Positions 42,466 to 50,218 of a stretch of 64,000 bases of DNA are shown here, piece after piece (the stretch's first letter is position 1; each line of letters opens with the position of its first letter). The position numbers and the translations under genes are program-made. This DNA comes from Lysobacter sp. MMG2 (lineage in GTDB: Bacteria > Pseudomonadota > Gammaproteobacteria > Xanthomonadales > Xanthomonadaceae): NCBI RefSeq assembly GCF_016735495.2, contig NZ_JAERQY020000001.1, positions 310,001 to 374,000 of the forward strand, in the 5' to 3' direction. The notes beneath the pieces were generated by a model that ran no database searches, was not told where the DNA came from, and saw nothing but the letters and a program-made list of their open reading frames with translations.

Positions 42466-45400
42466 TCAGGACAACTCGAGCTCCCGCGCCACCAGCGCAC
42501 GGTCGAGCACCGACTTCAACGCCAGCGGTTTCACAGGTTTGGCGAGCAGCGACAACCCCGCTTCATGCACGGCGCGGCGCACGTCCTCGCCACGATCGGC
42601 GCTGAGGATCAGCGTCGGACGCGCGCCGAACTGCGACGCCAACCGCTGCGTCAGCAGTACGCCGGTATCGCCGTCGTCGAGGTGGTAGTCGAACAGCCAC
42701 AACGCAGCCGGCGCGCGATGCAGCGCGGCCTCCGCTTCCACGCCGTCGAGCGCGGTGACCACGTCATAGCCCCAGCGTTGCAGCACGGTCGCCAGCGCGT
42801 CCATCGCCAACGGATCGTTGTCGACCAGCAGCACGCGCAGCGGCCCGTCTTCGCGCATCGCCACGGCGTGCGACGCGGCGGCTGGACGCGCTGCCTGCGC
42901 GACGCGCACCGCGAACACCGTGCCCGCGCCGATCCGGCTGCGCAGCGACAGCGGTGCGTCGAGCAGTTGCGCGATGCGCTCGGCGATCGACAGGCCCAGC
43001 CCCAATCCCTGCCCCGGCGCGTCTTCGCCGCGACGGAATTCCTCGAAGATCGCCGCCCGCTGGTCGTCCGCGATGCCGGGCCCGGTGTCGTGCACTTCGA
43101 CGCGCAACCCGTCGCCGTCACGGCGCACGCCCAGCAGCACACTGCCGCGCGGCGTGTAACGCACGGCGTTGGCGAGGAAGTTCTGCAGCACGCGGCGCAG
43201 CAGCTGCGGATCGCTGTGCGTCCAGCCGCGCGTGCCGACGAAGCGGAACGCCAACCCACGCGCAGCGGAGATCGCGCGGAACTCCGAAGCCAGCGGCTCC
43301 AGCACGTCGGCCAGCGGGAAGGCGCGCGGCTGCGGCACCAGGCCGCCGGCTTCCAGTCGCGACATGTCGAGCAGGCCGGTCAGCAGGTCGTTGGTGGAAT
43401 CCAGCGCGCCGCCAATCTGCGCCACGGTTTCGCGCTGGCGCGCGTCGTGCACCTGCTGGCCCAGCGCATCGGCGAACAACTGCGCGGCGTGCAGCGGCTG
43501 CATCAGGTCGTGGCCGATGGCGGCGAGGAAGCGGCTCTTGGCTTCGTTCGCACGTTCGGCCTCGCGCTTGGCGACTTCCAGATCCGCGGTGCGCTCCACG
43601 ACGCGCTGCTCCAGCGTCTCGTTCGCCATGATCAGACCGGCCTCGGCGCGGCGGAACGCGGTGACGTCGGTGAAGGTGGCGACGAAGCCACCGCCCGGCA
43701 TCGGGTTGCCGCGGATCTCGACGATGCTGCCGTCGGGCAGCACGCGCTCGGACAGGTGCAGCGTGCCGGCGCGCATGAAGGCCAGGCGGCGTTCCAGTGC
43801 GCGTTCCAGCTCGCGTTCGCTCCAGGCGCGTGCGGGCAGGCGCTGCAATGCCCAGCGCGAGAGTTCGGCGATCGGGCGCCCCACCTGCAGCAGCTCCGGC
43901 GGGAAATCGAACAGCTCGGCGTAGCGGCGATTCCACGCGACCAGGCGCAGGTCGGCATCAACCACGCTGATGCCCTGGCTCATGTTCTGCAATGCGGCTT
44001 CGAGCACGCGCTGGTTGAAGCGCAGGTCGGCCGAGGCTTCGCCGACGATCGCCGCGACCGTGTCCAGGTCGTGCCCGGTGGCGCGTCGCGCCGCGTCGAG
44101 CAGCACACGCGCCGACGCCGAACCCAACACCGCAGCCAGTTCGCGCTCGATGCGCGCTTCGATGGGCGCCGGCACCGGGCCCTCGCCCGGGCCGTCTTCC
44201 AGCAGCTGCGTCACGCGCTCGCGCGGCAGGAAGCGCAGGCCGGCGTCGCGCAACGTGCGCACGTCCAGGCCGCGATGCGCGCGACGCGGCGCCTCGCGCC
44301 GCCACAACGCCGCCACCACCGTCGCCAGCGTGCCGACGAACAGGCTCGCACCGACCGCGCGCCCCAGGCGACTCCAGCCCGTCAGCCCGAACAGGCCGTC
44401 GGGCGCGAGCCAGCCCATGCCGAACGGCCCGGCGTCGATCCACGCCGGCGGCGTGCCGCGCGCTTCGAAGGTCATCGGCAGCAACAGCACCCACGCCCAC
44501 GCCGCGAAACCCGCCACGATCCCGATCACTGCCGCGCGCGCCGGCGTCTGCGGTCGCCACACCGCGAAGCACAGCACCGGCGCCAGCGTCGCCAGCGCCG
44601 AGAACGACACCGCGCCCACGTCGGCCAGCGCGTCGCTGCCCGCGAGCAGGCGGCTGTACGCCCACGCCAGCAGCATGATCGCCACGATGCCGCAGCGACG
44701 CAGCGCGATCACGCTTCCGCGCAGATCGCTGCCGTCGTTGCGCGACCACGCACCGCGCAGCAGGCCGGGCGCGAACCAGTGGTTGCCGATCATCAGGCTG
44801 AGCGTGAGCGTGCTCACCACCACCATGCCGGTCGCCGCGCTGAGGCCGCCGAGGAAGGCGAACAGCGCCAGGCCTTCCTGCCCCTGCGACAGCGGCAGTG
44901 CCAGCACGTACAGGTCCGACGGCACGCCGGTCCCGGCCAGCAAGGCCTGCCCCGCCGTCGCCAGCGGCAGCACCGGCAGCGCGATCAGCACCAGGTACAG
45001 CGGAAACTGCCAACGCGCCGTGCGCACGTCGCGCTCGTCGCGGCACTCGACCACGCCGACGTGGAACTGGTGCGGCAGGATGAACATCGCCAGCGCGCCC
45101 AGCAGCACCAGCGGTGCGAAGCCATCGGCCGCGCGCGGCGGCGGCGGCGCGGTCGCGCCCTGCGGCAGCTCGCCCAGGCCGAACCAGACGAACGCGCCCA
45201 GCGCCAGCATCGCGGCGAGCTTGAACACCGATTCGAACGCCATCGCCAGCACCAGGCCGCGGTTGTGCTCGGCAGCGCTCGCGCGGCGCGTGCCGAACAG
45301 CATCGCGAACAACGCCATCGCCAGCGCGACGTACAGCGCGCTGTCCTGCCACGCCGGCGCGGCGGCGCCCTCGGCGGTGCGCGTGGTGAGCATGGCGAAA

Positions 45401-45825
45401 CTCATCGCCACGGCTTTCAGTTGCAGCGCGATGTACGGGATCAGGCCCAGCGCGGCGATCAGCGTCACCGTCGCCGCCAGCCACGCGTCCTTGCCCAGGC
45501 GCGTGGCGATGAGGTCGGCGAGCGAGGTCGCATTCGTCTCGCGCGACAGGCGCACGAGCTTCACCATGAAGGCGATCGCCAGTCCGTACAGCAGGATCGC
45601 GCCCAGGAAGGTCGGCGGCAGCGGCCAGCCGTAGCGCGCGGCCTGCGTCACGGTGCCGTAGAAGGTCCACGAGGTGCAGTGCACCGCCAGCGAGAGCGCA
45701 TACACATGGCGCCATTGCCGCGCCAGCACGGTCGGCCGGCGCTCGGCGTACAACGCCGTGCCGAACATCAGCGCCAGCCACGCCAGGCTGGCGAGGGCGA
45801 CGGTGGTGAAGCTCAGCATGGGCAC
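42466..45825 (-). CDS. SLC5-type hybrid sensor histidine kinase (CrbS-like)
   Basis: 1119 residues. Residues about 1-500 form a sodium/solute-symporter-like domain with about 13 membrane helices (LARQWRHVYALSLAVHCTSWTFYGT). A PAS region (GISVVDADLRLVAWNRRYAELFDFP) and a coiled linker follow. HisKA has its phospho-His in AAIGHDLMQPLHAAQLF; then HATPase (NFLANAVRYT, DTGPGI, GLGLGLSIA). A C-terminal receiver has VLLVDNDPLAMDALATVL and Asp in WLFDYHLDDGDTG. This is the CrbS layout. Likely senses acetate or a related solute and signals through the LuxR regulator at 41397. Confidence 0.9.
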   Translation of the reverse strand: MPMLSFTTVALASLAWLALMFGTALYAERRPTVLARQWRHVYALSLAVHCTSWTFYGTVTQAARYGWPLPPTFLGAILLYGLAIAFMVKLVRLSRETNATSLADLIATRLGKDAWLAATVTLIAALGLIPYIALQLKAVAMSFAMLTTRTAEGAAAPAWQDSALYVALAMALFAMLFGTRRASAAEHNRGLVLAMAFESVFKLAAMLALGAFVWFGLGELPQGATAPPPPRAADGFAPLVLLGALAMFILPHQFHVGVVECRDERDVRTARWQFPLYLVLIALPVLPLATAGQALLAGTGVPSDLYVLALPLSQGQEGLALFAFLGGLSAATGMVVVSTLTLSLMIGNHWFAPGLLRGAWSRNDGSDLRGSVIALRRCGIVAIMLLAWAYSRLLAGSDALADVGAVSFSALATLAPVLCFAVWRPQTPARAAVIGIVAGFAAWAWVLLLPMTFEARGTPPAWIDAGPFGMGWLAPDGLFGLTGWSRLGRAVGASLFVGTLATVVAALWRREAPRRAHRGLDVRTLRDAGLRFLPRERVTQLLEDGPGEGPVPAPIEARIERELAAVLGSASARVLLDAARRATGHDLDTVAAIVGEASADLRFNQRVLEAALQNMSQGISVVDADLRLVAWNRRYAELFDFPPELLQVGRPIAELSRWALQRLPARAWSERELERALERRLAFMRAGTLHLSERVLPDGSIVEIRGNPMPGGGFVATFTDVTAFRRAEAGLIMANETLEQRVVERTADLEVAKREAERANEAKSRFLAAIGHDLMQPLHAAQLFADALGQQVHDARQRETVAQIGGALDSTNDLLTGLLDMSRLEAGGLVPQPRAFPLADVLEPLASEFRAISAARGLAFRFVGTRGWTHSDPQLLRRVLQNFLANAVRYTPRGSVLLGVRRDGDGLRVEVHDTGPGIADDQRAAIFEEFRRGEDAPGQGLGLGLSIAERIAQLLDAPLSLRSRIGAGTVFAVRVAQAARPAAASHAVAMREDGPLRVLLVDNDPLAMDALATVLQRWGYDVVTALDGVEAEAALHRAPAALWLFDYHLDDGDTGVLLTQRLASQFGARPTLILSADRGEDVRRAVHEAGLSLLAKPVKPLALKSVLDRALVARELELS

Positions 45826-45892
45826 GCGGTTCGGCTCATGGCTGCAGGATAGCGAAAGCGGCGCGCATTCGATTTCTTCGCCCGCCCTCTCA

Positions 45893-46055
45893 GAAGATCT
45901 GGAGCCCCTCTACCACCGGGAGAGGGGTTGGGGTGAGGGGCAACGGAGTGTCAAGGGACAACCCGCAGTGCAGTAATGCACTGACGGTAAAGACCGTGAC
46001 GCTTCGTTTCCCCTCATCCGCCTTCGGGCACCTTCTCCCGGAGGGAGAAGGGAAA
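45893..46055. repeat. REP-like inverted repeats
   Basis: CCCCTCTACCACCGGGAGAGGGG near 45904 and CCTTCTCCCGGAGGGAGAAGG near 46030 resemble the pair at 39302-39483. They fill most of the space between the sensor kinase start and the TonB receptor stop. Confidence 0.65.
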
Positions 46056-46086
46056 AGCAGTTGGCGGAGGAAAGAGCCGGTCCGAC

Positions 46087-48333
46087 TCAGAAGTCGTACC
46101 GCACCGCCAGGCTGTACTGGCGCGGCGCACCATAGAACCCGGTCAGCACGCCCAGCGCGGCGTTCAGGTTGTAGCCCGTGGTGCGGTATTCCTTGTCGGC
46201 CAGGTTGGTGCCCTGCAGCGAGAACGACCAGTTGTCGTCCAGGCGCCAGATCACGCCCGCGTTGATCAGCCCGTAGCCGTCCTGCGTGATCGGCAGCGCG
46301 CCGGTGCGGACGATCTCCGTCGTGGCGACCACATCGTCCTGGTAGCTGTAGCCCACCCGCGCGGAGATGTCCCCGCCGTTCGACAGCGGCGTGCGGAATT
46401 CCACGTTCAGCGCACCGGAGAACTCGGGCGCGTTGGTGAACTCCTGCTCGTCGGCGATGTTCACACCGGCGTAGATGAACTCGTCGTACTTCGCGTCCAG
46501 CCAGGCGACGTTGCCGCTGATCAGCCAGTGCTTGGTCGGCAGCCACTGGTATTCGACTTCCACGCCTTCCACCGTGCCGGAGCCGGCGTTGGTGAAGTCG
46601 CCGAAGAACGCGTCGTTCACACCGTCGCCGTTGCTGTCGTAAGACGTGAACACCGACAGCTGGATGTCTTCGTACTTGTTGTGGAACGCGGCCAGGTTGA
46701 GGAACAGCGTCTGGTCGAGGAAGGCCATCTTGCTGCCGATCTCGTAGCTGTCGACCGACTCGTCGTCGAACGGCTCGGCCGAACGCGGCACTGCCGTGGC
46801 CTGCGCGCGGATGTTGTAGCCGCCCGACTTGAAGCCGCGCGAGGCCAGGCCGTAGATCATGATGTCCGGCGTGATCTGGTAGTCCAGCGAGACCTTCGGC
46901 GAGGTGTTCTCGAAGCCGATGCGCTTGTCGAAGTTGGCCGCGATCGGCGTCGGGTTGTTGGCCGCGCAGCGCACCGCCAGCGTGGAGAAGGTGGCATCGG
47001 TGTAGCAGCGGTTGAGCACGACGGCATGCTTGCGTTCGTCGGTGTAGCGCGCGCCGACGTCGAGCTTGAGCTTGTCGGTCAGGTCGAACGTCCAGTCCGC
47101 GTACAGCGCCCACTGGTCGGTGTAGATCGTGCCCTGCGTGTCGCCGAAGGACGCGTTGAAGAAGTTGTTGAGGACCTGCCCGCCGGCCTGGCCGTCGAAG
47201 AAATACAGGCCGACGACACCGCGGCTGCGACCGCCGCCGTCGTAGTTCACCTGCAACTCGTTGCTGACCTGTTCGTCGCTGTAGAACGCCTTCACGTCGG
47301 CGATCTTGTTGGGCAGCGTGTCGAAGTCGATGTTGGTCTCGGTGTCGGACTCGCGCTTGGCGAGGATGTACTTCACCGCCCAGTCGTCGTTCACGCGCCA
47401 GTTCACCGTGGCCGAAGCGCCCTTCATCTCGGTGTCGTTGACGTTGGGCATGCCGCTGCGGATGTCGTAGCGCGAATCCAGCGGCGCGATGCCCGGCGCG
47501 AAGCGGTTGGGCGCGAGCATCTTTGCGCCGCGCACGCCGGACTGGTCGTCCATCCAGTCGAAGGCGAAATGGATGTCGAGGTTTTCGTTCACGTACGCGC
47601 CGAGCTGGCCGCGCGCGGCGAGGATTTCCTTGTCGCTCACTTCCTGGCCGCTGAACAGGTTGTCGCCGAAACCATCGCGGTTGAGGCTGGCCACGGCCAG
47701 GCGGCCGCGCAGCGCGCCATCGCCCACCGAGCCGCTGGCGGCGGCGCGCACGTCTAGCTGGTTGTAGTTGCCCACCGTCACCGACACCTGGCCGTCCGGC
47801 TCCACGCTCAGGCCGCGCGAGATGTACTTGATCGCGCCGCCGATGGTGTTCTTACCGTACAGCGTGCCCTGCGGGCCGCGCAGCACTTCGATGCGCTCCA
47901 CGTCGAACACGTCCAGCAGCGCGCCCTGCGGACGGGCGATGTAGACATCGTCCATGTAGATGCCCACGCCCGGGTCCACGCCCCACAGCGGATCGGACTG
48001 GCCGACGCCGCGGATGTAGGCGGTGATCGTGCTGGACGAGCCGCGCGCGGCGTAGATGGTGAGGTTGGGCACCTGCGCGTCGAGGTCGCTGAGGTCCTCG
48101 ATGTTGAGCTGGTCCAGCGCGTCGGCGGTGAACGCGGTGACGGCGACCGGCACTTCCTGCAGCGTTTCCTCGCGCTTGCGCGCGGTGACGGTGACGCCGC
48201 CGAGCGTGGTGGCTTCCTCGCCCTGCGCGGCGACGGTTTCCTGCGCATGCACGGTCGGGGCCAGCAGCGCGGCAGTGATGGCCATGCCGATGGCGATGCT
48301 CAATCCGGTGCGGGTGCTCTTTTGCTTGATCAT
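46087..48333 (-). CDS. TonB-dependent outer-membrane receptor
   Basis: 748 residues. Signal peptide (IAIGMAITAALLAPTVHAQ). A plug domain with TonB-box-like start GGVTVTARKREETLQEVPVAVTA, RIEVLRGPQGTLYGKNTIGGAI near residue 150. Then a beta-barrel ending in Phe (QYSLAVRYDF). The plug is of the type seen in large Xanthomonadales and Sphingomonadales receptor families for carbohydrates or organic compounds rather than classic siderophores. Substrate unknown. Divergent from the GntP permease, so co-regulation is possible. Confidence 0.92.
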   Translation of the reverse strand: MIKQKSTRTGLSIAIGMAITAALLAPTVHAQETVAAQGEEATTLGGVTVTARKREETLQEVPVAVTAFTADALDQLNIEDLSDLDAQVPNLTIYAARGSSSTITAYIRGVGQSDPLWGVDPGVGIYMDDVYIARPQGALLDVFDVERIEVLRGPQGTLYGKNTIGGAIKYISRGLSVEPDGQVSVTVGNYNQLDVRAAASGSVGDGALRGRLAVASLNRDGFGDNLFSGQEVSDKEILAARGQLGAYVNENLDIHFAFDWMDDQSGVRGAKMLAPNRFAPGIAPLDSRYDIRSGMPNVNDTEMKGASATVNWRVNDDWAVKYILAKRESDTETNIDFDTLPNKIADVKAFYSDEQVSNELQVNYDGGGRSRGVVGLYFFDGQAGGQVLNNFFNASFGDTQGTIYTDQWALYADWTFDLTDKLKLDVGARYTDERKHAVVLNRCYTDATFSTLAVRCAANNPTPIAANFDKRIGFENTSPKVSLDYQITPDIMIYGLASRGFKSGGYNIRAQATAVPRSAEPFDDESVDSYEIGSKMAFLDQTLFLNLAAFHNKYEDIQLSVFTSYDSNGDGVNDAFFGDFTNAGSGTVEGVEVEYQWLPTKHWLISGNVAWLDAKYDEFIYAGVNIADEQEFTNAPEFSGALNVEFRTPLSNGGDISARVGYSYQDDVVATTEIVRTGALPITQDGYGLINAGVIWRLDDNWSFSLQGTNLADKEYRTTGYNLNAALGVLTGFYGAPRQYSLAVRYDF

Positions 48334-48543
48334 CTCGACGCTCCTCCCCCAACTCGTTCAAGGACGTCCACCGTGTGTTGCCGGCGGACGAAATGGACGA
48401 CGGCCCTCCCCGTCATGGAGGCAAGCCTAGAGCGCAAGGTCCAAAGACCGCTCCTGTACCTTCGGACAATGCCAACGATCGGCGGGGCTGCGGAGACTGG
48501 CCCCGTCTTCCCACTCACCGGGATGACCGCGGGCCTCCAAGCC

Positions 48544-48623
48544 CGTCATTCCCGCGAACGCGGGAATCCAGCGACTTGAACGTCGCGCGAAGGCACTGGA
48601 TCCCCGCGTTCGCGGGGATGACG
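48544..48623. repeat. REP-like inverted repeat in receptor/permease gap
   Basis: Arms at 48544-48571 (CGTCATTCCCGCGAACGCGGG...) and 48596-48623 are reverse complements with few changes. Same family as 42092 and 53465. Confidence 0.75.
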
Positions 48624-48669
48624 GATCGGAAGCGACGACCGCAGTACTCCACTGGCTTCGGGGAACCCA

Positions 48670-50067
48670 ATGGCATTTCTGATCGTGCTGGCCGCGCTGT
48701 GCTTCCTGATGTTCGTGGCCTACCGCGGCTACAGCGTCATCCTGTTCGCGCCGGTGGCCGCGCTGGGCGCGGTGCTGCTGACCGATCCGTCGCTGGTCGC
48801 GCCGATGTTCACCGGCCTGTTCATGGACAAGATGGTCGGCTTCCTGAAGCTGTATTTCCCCGTGTTCCTGCTCGGCGCGGTGTTCGGCAAGCTGATCGAG
48901 CTGTCGGGGTTCTCCAAGTCGATCGTCGCCGCCACGTTGCGCCTGTTCGGCGCCGGCCGGGCCATGTTGTCCATCGTGGTGGTGTGCGCGCTGCTGACCT
49001 ACGGCGGCGTGTCGCTGTTCGTGGTGGTGTTCGCGGTGTACCCGTTCGCAGCGGAGTTGTTCCGCCAGAGCGACATACCCAAGCGCCTGATCCCCGGCAC
49101 CATCGCGCTGGGTGCTTTCACTTTCACCATGGACGCGCTGCCGGGCACGCCGCAGATCCAGAACATCATCCCGACCACGTTCTTCGGCACCAACACCTGG
49201 GCGGCGCCGGTGCTGGGCACGGTGGGCGGTGTGTTCATCCTCATCGTCGGCCTGTTCTACCTGGACTGGCGCCGTCGCGTCGCGCTCGCGCGCGGCGAAG
49301 GCTATGGCACCGGCCTGGTCAACGAACCCGCGCCCTTCACCGGCCAGCAACTCGCGCATCCGCTCATCGCGATCGCGCCGCTGGTGCTGGTGGGCGTGTC
49401 GAACAAACTGCTGACTTCGGCGATCCCGCGCTTCTACGGCGAGAACCACAGCTTCGATCCGGCCGTCATCGGCGGCGCCGCGCCGGTGGTGCAGGAAGTG
49501 TCGAAGATCGCCGCGATCTGGGCCGTGCAGGGCGCGCTGCTGCTGGGCATCCTGGCCGTGCTCGCGTTCGCGTGGAAGCCGGTGATGGCGAGCTTCGTCG
49601 AAGGCAGCCGGTCGGCCATCGGCGGCGCACTGCTGGCCTCGATGAACACCGCATCGGAGTATGGTTTTGGCGCTGTCATCGCCGCCCTGCCCGGCTTTCT
49701 CGTGGTGGCCAACGCACTGGCTGCCATTCCCGATCCGCTGGTGAACCAGGCCGTCACCGTGACCGCGCTGGCGGGCATCACGGGTTCGGCTTCCGGCGGC
49801 ATGAGCATCGCGTTGGCGGCGATGTCGGAAACCTTCATCGCCAATGCGAACGCGGCCGGCATTCCGATGGAAGTCCTGCACCGCGTGGCCGCGATGGCGT
49901 CCGGCGGCATGGACACGCTTCCGCACAACGGCGCGGTGATCACGCTGCTCGCGGTGACCGGCCTCACCCACCGGCAGGCGTACAAGGACATCTTCGCGAT
50001 CACGCTGATCAAGACCACGGCGGTGTTCGTGGTGATCGGAGTGTTCTATGCGACGGGATGGGTGTGA
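48670..50067 (+). CDS. GntP family permease
   Basis: 465 residues with about 12 membrane segments, family-typical length. GntP-type sequences seen: LLTYGGVSLFVVVFAVYPFA, FTMDALPGTPQIQNIIPTTFFGT, and MASGGMDTLPHNGAVITLLAVTG. Members carry gluconate or, in several bacteria, 3-hydroxybutyrate. Since PHB synthase and the oligomer hydrolase are nearby, 3-hydroxybutyrate is the more likely substrate; this is inference. Divergent from the TonB receptor. Confidence 0.88.
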   Translation: MAFLIVLAALCFLMFVAYRGYSVILFAPVAALGAVLLTDPSLVAPMFTGLFMDKMVGFLKLYFPVFLLGAVFGKLIELSGFSKSIVAATLRLFGAGRAMLSIVVVCALLTYGGVSLFVVVFAVYPFAAELFRQSDIPKRLIPGTIALGAFTFTMDALPGTPQIQNIIPTTFFGTNTWAAPVLGTVGGVFILIVGLFYLDWRRRVALARGEGYGTGLVNEPAPFTGQQLAHPLIAIAPLVLVGVSNKLLTSAIPRFYGENHSFDPAVIGGAAPVVQEVSKIAAIWAVQGALLLGILAVLAFAWKPVMASFVEGSRSAIGGALLASMNTASEYGFGAVIAALPGFLVVANALAAIPDPLVNQAVTVTALAGITGSASGGMSIALAAMSETFIANANAAGIPMEVLHRVAAMASGGMDTLPHNGAVITLLAVTGLTHRQAYKDIFAITLIKTTAVFVVIGVFYATGWV

Positions 50068-50088
50068 GGTTATCGGGCCGCGCCAACG

Positions 50089-50187
50089 CGTAGCCCGGGT
50101 AAGCGAAGCGCACCCGGGTTCAACGTCGCCGCACCGTCGATCCGTGACGCGCCCCGGGTGCGGCCTTCGGCCTTACCCGGGCTACAT
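50089..50187. repeat. Diverged copy of the GTAGCCCGGGTAAGC inverted repeat
   Basis: Left arm 50089-50120 and right arm about 50153-50187 share the ends CGTAGCCCGGGTAAG and TTACCCGGGCTACA with the perfect repeat at 42374-42459, but the arms have diverged. It lies between the convergent GntP and Pat-like genes. Confidence 0.75.
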
Positions 50188-50218
50188 GGTTGGATCCCGG
50201 CTTTCGCCGAGATCACCT

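Noticed and set aside
42565-45852. A 1095-residue open frame antisense to the hybrid kinase gene
   Set aside because: Composition is Arg/Gln/His-rich with no domains; it is a GC-skew shadow of the real gene on the other strand.
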